Assembly (NCBI RefSeq): GCF_000264295.1
Contig: NZ_AJXT01000024.1
Span: 17,658 to 81,657, forward strand
Reading direction: 5' to 3'
Length of the DNA stretch: 64,000 nucleotides
Origin: Rhodanobacter spathiphylli B39
GTDB lineage: Bacteria; Pseudomonadota; Gammaproteobacteria; Xanthomonadales; Rhodanobacteraceae
Shown here piece after piece: positions 56,701 to 64,000 of this stretch. The first letter of the stretch is position 1. Each line of letters opens with the position of its first letter. The notes under the pieces are model-generated. The model was given only the letters and a program-made list of their open reading frames with translations. It had not been told where the DNA came from and did not search any database. The translations under genes were made by a program, and so were the position numbers.

Positions 56701-58212
56701 GCCACCGCAATGGCCACGCTCGGCGCCGACAAGTCTCCCGAAACCGAACGCGCGGTCAACGCGCTGGGTGCGGCCATCGCGGCCGAAGCCGCGCGCCTGG
56801 CTGATCCCCAGCATCTGCCCCAGGCAAGGATTGCGGTCGACTTCGGCCTCAAGTACGTGCCGAAATCGGCCGAGCTGATCGCGCAGGGCGCGGCACTGGA
56901 TGCGCTGCAGCAGCAGTTGCAGGCGAAGGCCGCGCAGGAAGGCGCCGATGCCGAAGTGAAGTCGCGTATCGAATCGATGAAGAGCGCGGTGGCCGCCGGC
57001 GACGTCAGCAAGGCAAGCCAGTCGCTGGCACGGATCAGGACCCTGCAGCCGGACAATCCCTTCCTCAAGACCGAGGGACCGAAGCTGCTGGCCGATGCCT
57101 ATCTGGGCCAGGCCGAAGATGCATTCCAGAAGGGGCGTTACCAGCGCGCGTCCGACGTGCTCGGGCAGGGCCTGGGGACCCTCGGCAACAACGCCGGCTT
57201 GCGCGCGGCAAAGGCCCGCTACGATGTGGTCGCCGCCATCATGGCCGCCTCGAAGCAGCCACTGGGCAGTGCGGAGTACGCGCAGTTGCAGAAGCAACTG
57301 GACAGCGTGCGCAGGAACGACGCCACCGAACTGGGCAAGCTGGAAACGAGCATGAAGGCGCGGGGCCAGCTGACGGCCCGGTCGCTCGCCGAGCAGCTCG
57401 ACAAGCTGAAGCGCGCTGCTGTGGCGGCGCCCGCCCCGCAGGTCACTGCCCCGGTATCGACGCCGGTGACCGAGGCGCCGGTGCCGACGCCGGGGCGGCC
57501 GCCCGTGACGACCGGAAAGACCGGCACCACCCCGGTCGTGCAACCCGCGCCCAGCGGAGGCGTGGCTGCGGCGGGTGGTCCCGATCCCTGCGCGAAGCCG
57601 GGATTGGCGGGCAAGGGCAAGTTCTGTTCGGATGCCATCAATGGCGGGCGCGGGCCATTGCTGGTGGTTGTGCCCGGCGTAAACGGTGGCAAGGCGTACG
57701 CCATCTCGCGTGCGGAAATCTCGATCAACGAGTTCAACCAGTTCTGCCGCTCCAGCGGCAAGTGCGCCGCGGTGTCGGTGGCCGACAAGGATCTTGGCAA
57801 CGCGCCGATAAGCAACATCAGCCTGGATCAGGCGCGTGCCTATGCGCGCTGGCTCAGTGACCTCAGCGGCGGATTCACCTATCGGCTGCCGACCGACGCG
57901 GAATGGCTGCACGCGGCGAAAGGCGGCGGTGGCTGGAAGCAGGCCGAGGACAGCAACTGCATCCTTCCCTCGGCCGGCGGCGGCGATGGCGGTGGCGCTG
58001 CGGTTTCCCCGCGTGGTCGTTCACGCAATCCCTGGGGCCTGGTCAATTCGACCGGCAACGTGTGGGAGTGGGTGGTGAGCGGCGGCAGCGTGATGGTACG
58101 TGGCGGCAGTTACAGCAGCTACTGGTCGGATTGCAGCGTCGATTCCAGCCGTGCTGATGGCGGATCGCCGCAACGGGACGTGGGTTTCCGGATACTGAGG
58201 GAGCTGAAATGA
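53782..58212 (+). CDS. ppkA: Ser/Thr kinase PpkA with periplasmic FGE-like domain
   Basis: A 1476-residue membrane kinase. Order: short N-terminal helical region (1-70), four DD-x-T-x-V-K/Q-P-A repeats (77-149), kinase domain (about 201-478; GRGGMG loop, Lys243 in YVAVKIL, DFG at 357-359), one membrane helix (about 486-505), a long Ala/Gln-rich helical periplasmic region (about 520-1220), a Pro/Thr linker and an FGE-sulfatase-type domain (about 1290-1476; RLPTDAEWLHAAKGG, STGNVWEWV, RGGSYSSY, DVGFRIL). The catalytic loop is HSDFKPAN, not HRD, a non-RD form; the lobe has TPAYASLEM instead of APE. Asp339 and Asp357 remain, so activity is expected. The FGE-like end may sense the periplasm rather than catalyse. 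Confidence 0.92.
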   Translation: MNSIAELVSAYQADKLKLAALFDALGARGAVSEAQHHAEQEWLEQQRDAGALDPMVAKALLAKLASVQAPPAGASHDDDVTQVKPATQRPAPSAPAAPPSGVGSDDATRVQPASRPPAPPPDDVTVVKPASRPVRPPAADDEATMVKPASAAPREPTEGQTVGATGTQGTRQGMTGTSSSMSSSSWNHIAEGDASDFVTVGSLLKGRFYLEKEIGRGGMGVVFKARDERKVEARDRDPYVAVKILNDEFRRHPDSLISLQRESRRSQQLAHDNIVRVYDFDKDRTIVFMTMEYVDGSDLKQLIREKAYNGMPLAQARPLIEGMARALTRAHSAGVVHSDFKPANVMVTREGVPKVFDFGIARAGKHMGDAVGEQTVFDAGTLGALTPAYASLEMIRGEDPVPSDDVYALGCVTFELLTGKHPYDKASAEVAMKEGRKPPPVKGLTKHQYKTLCASVAFTKAQRLKSANELIEGLRDVGARERALPYLLYGVPAILVIAGGAWAWTTYQRNHHLAEVIARFTMTRADHYADEGQALQALDTLNDDDRKRTIIDQGELIQSYLLGRIDAYWNPARDRYDYAGTQKVFKLRDDLKLYSPALDIKRTEVEKQRNDLLNSLDTKLTDQIGADAIFENQPDNVVTTLTRIRAIDPNSALLKNAELELKYDTAIGKSIDAGRVDEATVELKLASSLFPDSARLKQRSAQLDEIGKALAAQRLQEQKAQALQQQREQGLQTLTALLDQPVSADDWRAKAATAYHDAASLLGDDPRLAAQTARLKDVLAAQAKERQGAGDLPGAISIAGFGIDLFPGDASLTATRQALLEQQNQLAQKAASEAQRTALAKSRVTDLLANPQATVVWLQDVRSALNTARTQIGADSPDYAAVKAQADAGLIKLARDQIAGGNLDAAERVGQAGQQIDPAEAGFARVLADVAASRSAAQQKTLQQQAQALADARTTLASLGAKPTLTPDWQRDVATAMATLGADKSPETERAVNALGAAIAAEAARLADPQHLPQARIAVDFGLKYVPKSAELIAQGAALDALQQQLQAKAAQEGADAEVKSRIESMKSAVAAGDVSKASQSLARIRTLQPDNPFLKTEGPKLLADAYLGQAEDAFQKGRYQRASDVLGQGLGTLGNNAGLRAAKARYDVVAAIMAASKQPLGSAEYAQLQKQLDSVRRNDATELGKLETSMKARGQLTARSLAEQLDKLKRAAVAAPAPQVTAPVSTPVTEAPVPTPGRPPVTTGKTGTTPVVQPAPSGGVAAAGGPDPCAKPGLAGKGKFCSDAINGGRGPLLVVVPGVNGGKAYAISRAEISINEFNQFCRSSGKCAAVSVADKDLGNAPISNISLDQARAYARWLSDLSGGFTYRLPTDAEWLHAAKGGGGWKQAEDSNCILPSAGGGDGGGAAVSPRGRSRNPWGLVNSTGNVWEWVVSGGSVMVRGGSYSSYWSDCSVDSSRADGGSPQRDVGFRILRELK
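54010..54228 (+). repeat. Four DDxTxVKPA repeats in PpkA
   Basis: Protein repeats DDDVTQVKPA, DDATRVQPA, DDVTVVKPA and DDEATMVKPA, with threonines at 81, 108, 125 and 144, in an otherwise Pro/Ala-rich disordered region just before the kinase domain. Confidence 0.85.
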
Positions 58213-58565
58213 CCGAACGCGAAGCTGCCATCAACCGCGATTTGCGTGCACTGGATGATGCCCACCGGCTGGGCCGGATTTCCCGCGCGGAATATCGCAA
58301 CCGCCGTCGTCGCGTACTGCAACCCTTGTCGGACGGTGGTGGCGTGGTCACCGCGCGCAAGGCGCTGGTGCCGCCGGGAAGCGTCAGGGCACCGCGTAGC
58401 GGCGATCCGGCTGCGGCGAGCGCCAATGATTCTGCTGCTGACGCCGGACGGGCACTTGCCTCGCTGGTTTCGATGCGGCCGACGTTTTCCAGGAAGGTAC
58501 TGCTGATCCTGACTGCCGCTGCCATTCTCGTGGTCGTGGCTGGCTGGCTGGTTCTGCGTCATTGA
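58209..58565 (+). CDS. Small tail-anchored protein after ppkA
   Basis: A 118-residue protein: a charged, arginine-rich N-terminal helix (TEREAAINRDLRALDDAHRLG), a short linker, and one C-terminal membrane helix (KVLLILTAAAILVVVAGWLVL) ending RH. The start overlaps the ppkA stop by ATGA, so it is translated with the kinase. The N-terminal part resembles SHOCT-like short helical domains (DxxHRxGxIxxxEYxxRR). No known T6SS component matches; a PpkA or TssL/M partner is possible. Confidence 0.7.
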   Translation: MTEREAAINRDLRALDDAHRLGRISRAEYRNRRRRVLQPLSDGGGVVTARKALVPPGSVRAPRSGDPAAASANDSAADAGRALASLVSMRPTFSRKVLLILTAAAILVVVAGWLVLRH

Positions 58566-59004
58566 TTGCCTGCCATGGCAGTCGTTTCAGGTTGCGACTC
58601 CATCCGTGACAGGCAACCGTGCGGCATATTCTTCGTTCAAGTCGAAGCGAGCCCGGGCGGCCCTCGCTGCTCGTGAAATCCAGCGGAATTTGCCCGCCGG
58701 CAACACCGCGCGGGAATACTGAAAACCCTGCTTTTCCAGTGATTCTTGACTGTCGCGTATCTGTAAAGCAGTCCTTTTCCGACATGCCCTGTCAGAACTT
58801 GCCGGGCATGCTCGTGGGCATCTTTTTCGATGCCGAACGGCTCTTCCTTTGGAAGGGCAAAGGTGTATCCTGATAGAGGTAAGACGAGCCAGCAGGCAGC
58901 AATTGCCTGAATGCCGGGGGCTTGGGAAGTTCGCAGCTGGTGGGCACCGATCATCGGGGCACACCGTCAATGGATCGATTAGATGCGGCCAAGGGGAATG
59001 TATC
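58566..59004 (+). other. 439-bp gap between the T6SS and the two-partner system
   Basis: No supported gene. A 12-bp palindrome CTGCCATGGCAG (58570-58581) followed by TCGTTTC, five bases after the last T6SS stop, could help end transcription. The middle is AT-richer (around 58720-58880) and probably holds the tpsB promoter. No sure -35/-10 pair. Confidence 0.5.
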
Positions 59005-60759
59005 GTGCGCATTGTTTGCTTCGCGGCAGCGTTGGCGTTTGCACTTACGGGCGGAAACGTTCAGGCACAGGATGCTGGCGGCGGATCAGCTGACCAGGCT
59101 TCCGGCACGGCGGCGCCTGCCGGCAGCTCTCCACAGACTCCGCCGGCGCAGGTCCAGGCGGACAACGTGGTGCCGCCAGTCCGTGATCGTGATGCCGCCG
59201 CCGATCAGAAGATTGCCGTGCAGGGTTTCCACGTGACGGGCGTGGCCGACCATTCCGATGTCGGAGTGACGCCGGCCAGCATCCAGGCTCTGGCCGATGC
59301 GCAGTACCAGGAACTGGCGGCCAAGGCCGGCACTCCGGTGGAGCTCAGCTTCGACGACATGCAGGCGGTCGCCAACAAGATCGTCGAGCGTTATCGCAGC
59401 GCCGGCTTCATCGTCTCCAACGCGTTCCTGCCGGCGCAGACGGTGGGGCCGGACAAGATCGTGCAGATCCAGGTGCTGGAAGGAAAGATCGGCAAGATCA
59501 TCGTCAAGGGCACCAAGCGCTACCGGCCCAGCGTGATCTCTGCTTCGGCGCAGGAACTCCGCGGCAAGCCGTTGCAGAAGAGCGATGTGGATACCGCCTT
59601 GCTCTACGCGCGCGACCTCCCCGGTGTCACCGTGGCATCGACGTTCCAGCCCGGCGAGAACACGGGCGATACCGATCTGGTAATGATCGCCACCGAAGCG
59701 AAGCGTCCGGTCAAGTTCATGCTGGGTGCCAACAATTACGGCACCGAGCTCACCGGCCGCTACCGCGCACAGGCCGGCATCGAATGGGCCAATCCGCTGG
59801 GCATCGGCGACGTATTCAACCTCAACGTGGACTATGCGCTGGATCCCAGCGACAACATCTACGGCGCGACCACGTATCGCGCGCCGGCGCCCTGGGTGCC
59901 CGGTTTGTCAGCCGTGGTCGGCGCCTCCCGCAACGAGCTGCAGATCAACACCGGCACGTTTGCGGCGCTGGACGTGAAGGGTCCCAGTTCGCTCTATTAC
60001 GGCGGCATGGACTGGAAGTTCATCAATCGCGACGACATGCAGGCACTGAGCACGCTGCATGTGATCCGGGAAGAGTCCAAGCTGGACAGTCTGGGATTCC
60101 ACCTGTCGGACGAGAAATTCACCGTGGGGGAACTGACCTACGGCTTGCTGCACACCGACCGTCGCTTCAACGGTGTCGACATCCTTCAGGTCGGCGTGCG
60201 CAAGTCCATCAGTGACGATTCGCTCGTTCCCGACCTGGTCAGTCCGCAGCACTCGCGCAGCTTCCTGGTGACGAAGCTGTCGTACACGCGCATGCAGTTC
60301 CTCACCAAGTCGCAGCGGCTCTATCTGAAACTGGTGGGCCAGTACACCAACGATGCCCTGATCCCGCTTGAGCAGTTCGCCTTGGGCGGCCCCGACAGCA
60401 CCCGCGCCTACCCGATTGCCGATGCCTTGCGCGACCGTGGCTACTACACCTCGCTGGAGTATCACGTCGACGCCCCGGGTTTCGGCGACAAGGTGTCGCC
60501 TTTCTACGGAAGGCCATGGCGCGAACTGCTGGAGTTCCAGGTGTTCGTCGACTACGCCAAGGGTTTTTCCGCGGGTGCCAACCGCGAGATCACGCCCGAC
60601 ACGGCCACCTTGAGTGGCGTGGGCGCAGGTCTGATTTTCCGCCTGCCACGATTCCACAATTTCGAGTTTCACCTCAACGGTGCCGTGCCCCTGGGTTCGC
60701 AGGATGCGTCTGACCACAAGGGCTACCACATCTACTCCCGGTTCAGCTTCACGTTCTGA
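59005..60759 (+). CDS. TpsB outer-membrane transporter (ShlB/FhaC/HecB family)
   Basis: A 584-residue Omp85-related two-partner transporter. The GTG at 59005 with SD AAGGGGA gives a clean signal peptide (FAAALAFALTGGNVQA-QD); upstream in-frame sequence has no such signal. POTRA domains occupy about 60-230 (VQGFHVTGVA ... GKIGKIIVKGTKRYRP) and a 16-strand barrel follows, with the ALGGPDSTRAYP region (FhaC VRGY-loop position) and a C-terminal Phe (YSRFSFTF). It exports the TpsA partner encoded 12 bp downstream. Confidence 0.93.
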   Translation: MRIVCFAAALAFALTGGNVQAQDAGGGSADQASGTAAPAGSSPQTPPAQVQADNVVPPVRDRDAAADQKIAVQGFHVTGVADHSDVGVTPASIQALADAQYQELAAKAGTPVELSFDDMQAVANKIVERYRSAGFIVSNAFLPAQTVGPDKIVQIQVLEGKIGKIIVKGTKRYRPSVISASAQELRGKPLQKSDVDTALLYARDLPGVTVASTFQPGENTGDTDLVMIATEAKRPVKFMLGANNYGTELTGRYRAQAGIEWANPLGIGDVFNLNVDYALDPSDNIYGATTYRAPAPWVPGLSAVVGASRNELQINTGTFAALDVKGPSSLYYGGMDWKFINRDDMQALSTLHVIREESKLDSLGFHLSDEKFTVGELTYGLLHTDRRFNGVDILQVGVRKSISDDSLVPDLVSPQHSRSFLVTKLSYTRMQFLTKSQRLYLKLVGQYTNDALIPLEQFALGGPDSTRAYPIADALRDRGYYTSLEYHVDAPGFGDKVSPFYGRPWRELLEFQVFVDYAKGFSAGANREITPDTATLSGVGAGLIFRLPRFHNFEFHLNGAVPLGSQDASDHKGYHIYSRFSFTF

Positions 60760-60771
60760 CGGATGACGACC

Positions 60772-63700
60772 ATGAGCAAGAGCACAAAGCAGCGCACGAT
60801 GCGCACGACGGCGCGCGTCCATGCAGATCGGACTTCCGGAACGGCACTGCCCTTGAGGCGGACCTGGCCCATCAGTCTCTGCGTGGGCCTGGCCCTGGGG
60901 TCGATCGTGTTCAGTGGCGAGGCACTCGCCGGAGGACCGACCGGTGGCGTGGTGGTGGGTGGCTCGGGTTCCATCGCCCAAAGTGGCAACAGCACCGTCA
61001 TCAACCAGGTGTCGCAGAAGCTGGCGCTGAACTGGGAGACCTTCAATCTGGCAGCCAACGAAACGGTGCTGTTCAATCAGCCCGGTCGGTCGGCGGTGGC
61101 CCTGAATCGCATCCTCGACCAGAATCCCAGCCAGATCTTCGGCAAGATCAATTCAAACGGCCAGATCTTCCTGATCAACACGCACGGCATCATCTTCGGC
61201 GCCACCGCGCAGATGAATGTCGGCGGCCTGCTCGCCAGTACGCTGGACCTCACCCCGAACGACTTTCTCGCGGGGCGCTATAACCTCAACGTGGCGGGTG
61301 CGGGGGCTGGCATCGTCAACCACGGCCTGATCCAGGCCGCGAGCGGCGGTTCCGTCAGTCTGGTGGGCGGCAGCGTCCTCAACGACGGCGTGATCTTCGC
61401 CAACTACGGCAAGATCAACCTCGACGGTGCGGACCATGCCACGCTGGACTTCGATGGCAATGGCCTGATCAACATCCAGATCACCGGTGAACTGAAGGAA
61501 CGCCTGGACGCGAAGGAAGCCGCGGTCACCAACAAGGGTACCTTGCGCGCCGAAGACGGCACCGTGGTGCTGCAGGCTTCGGCCACCAAAGACCTGTTCA
61601 CCAACCTGGTCAACAACGCCGGCGTGATCGATGCCAGCGGCATCAGCACCGATGGCGGGGTGGTGCGTCTGGTCGGCAACGGCGGCAACGTCGAGAACAG
61701 CGGCAACATCACGGTGTCCGGCGTGCACGGCGGCAGCGCCCAGTTGCTGTCCGATCAGGATGTCAACGTCAGCGGCAGCGTTGATGCCTCCGGTACCTTG
61801 GGCGGCGGCAGCATCCGCATCGGCGGAGGTCAGCAAGGTGGTGAAGGATTGCTCAGGGCTGCCAACAGCACGCTCGGCGCCAGCGCCACATTGAATGCCG
61901 ACGCCACGCAATCCGGCAACGGCGGCTCCGTGGTCGTATGGGGCGACCAGTCCAGCACCATCGCAGGCAGCCTGAGCGCTCGCGGTGGCACCCTGGGCGG
62001 CAACGGTGGCGCCATCGAAACCTCGGCTGCGCACGTCAGCATCGCCGACAGCGCCCGCGTCAACACGTTGGCCGCCAACGGTACGAATGGCGACTGGCTG
62101 ATCGACCCGAAGGACTTCAAGATTGCCGCCAGCGGCGGCGACATCACGGGTGCCACGCTAGGCACCAATCTGGGCAGCGGCAACGTCACGATCCTGTCCA
62201 GCAGTGGCAGCGGCGGCGGCAGCGGCAACATCAACGTGAATGATACGGTGAGCTGGGGCGCAAACACGCTTACTCTCACCGCCGCCAAGGATGTCAACAT
62301 CAATGCCGTGCTCACCGGCACCGGGACATCCGCACTGGTGCTGAATTCGGCAACCGCCAACGGAGCAGATGCGGCCGTGGCGGGCGGCGCCATCAAGATC
62401 GGCAAGAACATCACCACGGGTGGCAACCAGACCTACAACGGCCCGGTGGTCCTTGGCGCCAACGTGACGCTTGCCAGCAGCGGCAGCGGCACCATCAATT
62501 TCATCTCGACGGTGGACGGTGGGCACACCCTCTCGGTGAATACGGGCGGCCAGACGACGTTTGGTGGGGCGGTCGGTGCGGCGAACGCCCTGACAAGTCT
62601 GACCACGGACGCGGCGGGCACTACGATGCTGGGTGGCGACGTTCACACCACCGCCGCGCAGACCTACAACGACAGCGTGACCCTGGGCAACAGTGACACC
62701 CTTGCGGGTACGACGGTAAAACTGCTCGGCGGTGTAACCGGATCGGGCAACGGCCTGACCGTTACGGGCAATGCCGTGCTTGGCAGCGCGTTTTCCGGCC
62801 TGACTACGCTTTCGGTCAGCGGTACGACGGCGCTCAACGCCACGGGTGTGAGCACGAGTGGCGATCAGACGTACAGCGGCGCGGTGACACTGGGTGCCAA
62901 TACGCTACTGATGAGCACGGGCGGCTCGATCGACTTCGCGTCGACGGTCGACGGTGCGCACACACTGGGAGTGCAGAGCACGAGTGGCGCGGCAACCTTC
63001 GGCGATGCGGTGGGCGGCGGGGTGGCGCTGACCGGTCTGACCACGAACAGCGGCACGTTCAGTGCGGGCGATGTCACCGTCAACGGTTCCTTGTCGGTGA
63101 CCACCACCACAGGCAACATCTCGCAGACGTCGGGCATCTTCAGCGTAGCCGGCACCTCGGCCTTCAACGCCGGCAGCGGGACGATCACGCTGAACAACCT
63201 CAATGCATTCACCGGTGCGGTGAGTCTCACCGGTGGAGCCACCCAGGTCACGAACAGCGGCGATCTGGTTCTGGGTACCTTGAACACGGGCGCACTGACC
63301 GTCGTCAGCAACAGCGGTGCGCTGGACCTGGGCACCGGCACGATCAATGGCGATTTGTCGGCGACCGCGGCAACCACCATCACGGTCGACGGCACGCTTG
63401 CAGGCTTGGGCAACGCTGCATTTTCCGGCGCTGCGCCAACAGGGACGGGAAGCATCACCGGCACCGGTTCGATCACCGGCCTGGGCAGTGCCGCGTTCAA
63501 CCTGACCGGCAACACGGCGGGCAGCACCGGCGGCGTCACCTTCAACGGTTTCACAAGCGCCGACACCACGACGGTTACGGGAGCTTCGGGGTTCGACGAC
63601 AACGCCGGAACCAGCCTGGGCATGACCTTCGCCAATGCCACCAACGTGGCGGGTACCGGTACCATTGCGAACGTCGCCGGCAGCTTCGACGATCACGCCG

Positions 63701-64000
63701 GGGCATCGTCGGCAAGCGGCATAACCTATACCGGGTTCGGCGCGGTGTCGGGCACCGGTGGCGACGTCACCGACGTGACCGGGGCTTTCGACGTCGGTAC
63801 GAAGACCTCGAGCGACTCGGGCCTGGATTACACTGCTTTCGGTCTGACCACGATAACCGGCAACGGCTCTGGGGCCACGATCACGGGTTCGGGCCAGACC
63901 TACCTGCTGGACAATGCCGTCGCGGACAAAGGCAGCAGCAACGGTGTGAACTGGACATCGTTCGGCAACATCGCCGACGCCAGCGGCACGGTGAACTTCG
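60772..64000 (+). CDS. TpsA filamentous-haemagglutinin-like exoprotein, 3' part missing
   Basis: An open frame of 1076 codons running off the window. An extended signal sequence (RTWPISLCVGLALGSIVFSG-EALA) leads to the TPS secretion domain (about 55-300) with QKLALNWETFNLAANETVLF, FGKINSNGQIFLINTHGIIF (NPNG-like motif) and ASTLDLTPNDFLAG. The rest is a Gly/Ser/Thr-rich beta-helix of repeats. ATG 60763 in frame is an alternative start. It is the substrate of the TpsB upstream; adhesin, haemolysin-like or contact-inhibition toxin cannot be told without the C-terminus. Confidence 0.9.
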   Translation, partial: MSKSTKQRTMRTTARVHADRTSGTALPLRRTWPISLCVGLALGSIVFSGEALAGGPTGGVVVGGSGSIAQSGNSTVINQVSQKLALNWETFNLAANETVLFNQPGRSAVALNRILDQNPSQIFGKINSNGQIFLINTHGIIFGATAQMNVGGLLASTLDLTPNDFLAGRYNLNVAGAGAGIVNHGLIQAASGGSVSLVGGSVLNDGVIFANYGKINLDGADHATLDFDGNGLINIQITGELKERLDAKEAAVTNKGTLRAEDGTVVLQASATKDLFTNLVNNAGVIDASGISTDGGVVRLVGNGGNVENSGNITVSGVHGGSAQLLSDQDVNVSGSVDASGTLGGGSIRIGGGQQGGEGLLRAANSTLGASATLNADATQSGNGGSVVVWGDQSSTIAGSLSARGGTLGGNGGAIETSAAHVSIADSARVNTLAANGTNGDWLIDPKDFKIAASGGDITGATLGTNLGSGNVTILSSSGSGGGSGNINVNDTVSWGANTLTLTAAKDVNINAVLTGTGTSALVLNSATANGADAAVAGGAIKIGKNITTGGNQTYNGPVVLGANVTLASSGSGTINFISTVDGGHTLSVNTGGQTTFGGAVGAANALTSLTTDAAGTTMLGGDVHTTAAQTYNDSVTLGNSDTLAGTTVKLLGGVTGSGNGLTVTGNAVLGSAFSGLTTLSVSGTTALNATGVSTSGDQTYSGAVTLGANTLLMSTGGSIDFASTVDGAHTLGVQSTSGAATFGDAVGGGVALTGLTTNSGTFSAGDVTVNGSLSVTTTTGNISQTSGIFSVAGTSAFNAGSGTITLNNLNAFTGAVSLTGGATQVTNSGDLVLGTLNTGALTVVSNSGALDLGTGTINGDLSATAATTITVDGTLAGLGNAAFSGAAPTGTGSITGTGSITGLGSAAFNLTGNTAGSTGGVTFNGFTSADTTTVTGASGFDDNAGTSLGMTFANATNVAGTGTIANVAGSFDDHAGASSASGITYTGFGAVSGTGGDVTDVTGAFDVGTKTSSDSGLDYTAFGLTTITGNGSGATITGSGQTYLLDNAVADKGSSNGVNWTSFGNIADASGTVNF
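62410..63045 (+). repeat. Three long internal repeats in TpsA
   Basis: Modules begin TTGGNQTYNGPVVLGAN (about 62413), HTTAAQTYNDSVTLG (about 62644) and STSGDQTYSGAVTLGAN (about 62851), each followed by related strands; the first and third also share ASTVDG-HTL-like and TTFGGAVG / ATFGDAVG segments and end in LTSLTT / LTGLTT. Divergent tandem copies typical of beta-helix growth. Confidence 0.75.
63532..64000 (+). repeat. Second repeat series in TpsA
   Basis: A different module with a G-x-x-[YFW]-x-x-F core: GVTFNGF (63532), GITYTGF (63718), GLDYTAF (63820) and GVNWTSF (63943), with FDDNAG / FDDHAG linkers. It continues to the window edge. Confidence 0.7.

Overview
The window is high-GC chromosomal DNA, densely coding, with many 4-bp ATGA/GTGA stop-start overlaps. 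A quinol-type nitric oxide reductase, a [4Fe-4S] FNR-type regulator, phosphoketolase, a full type VI secretion system (T6SS) with a threonine-phosphorylation control branch, and a two-partner secretion pair together suggest a gammaproteobacterium of the Xanthomonadales, most like Rhodanobacter or Dyella. That assignment is inference from gene content; no taxonomic marker was checked.

Layout. (1) 1-8.2 kb, minus strand: a truncated PLP-dependent decarboxylase and a SirB2-like membrane protein, then qNor-type norB, a universal stress protein (USP), a GNAT acetyltransferase, an FNR-type regulator and a beta-CASP metallo-hydrolase. (2) 8.3-11.7 kb, plus strand: PepSY protein, cytochrome b, response regulator and sensor kinase as one operon, then an OsmC-like protein. 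(3) 11.8-21.7 kb: an Nramp-like transporter, phosphoketolase (xfp), and a minus-strand operon SDR - USP - P-type ATPase - phosphotransacylase - acetate kinase. FNR boxes (TTGAT-N4-A/GTCAA) stand before norB, before GNAT-USP and before the SDR operon. Regions 1 and 3 therefore look like a low-oxygen energy module run by the local FNR protein: NO detoxification plus acetyl-phosphate to ATP conversion. (4) 21.8-24.7 kb: a FimT-like pseudopilin, uvrB, and tRNA-Val(GAC) with its own promoter and terminator, followed by about 1.1 kb without a credible gene.

(5) 25.9-58.6 kb, plus strand: the T6SS. First block: tssB, tssC, hcp, tagJ, tssE, tssF, tssG, clpV. Second block (cargo and spike): an alpha/beta-hydrolase and a PI-PLC-like protein, both candidate lipase effectors, then PAAR, a TPR-methyltransferase, vgrG and a small unknown. 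Third block: tagH (FHA), tssK, tssL, tssM, tagF, pppA, ppkA and a small tail-anchored protein. No tssA or tssJ is visible. (6) 58.9-64 kb: a two-partner system, tpsB (outer-membrane transporter) and tpsA (FHA-like exoprotein), the latter running off the window.

Most unusual: a cluster of RNA/DNA structures between hcp and the rest of the sheath operon (hairpins, a 20-bp perfect palindrome, and an intrinsic-terminator-like element inside tagJ that uses rare T-rich codons); a TagF fused to a degenerate PP2C domain beside an intact PppA; and a PpkA with four DD-x-T-x-V-K-P-A repeats before the kinase domain, which could be docking sites for the FHA protein.
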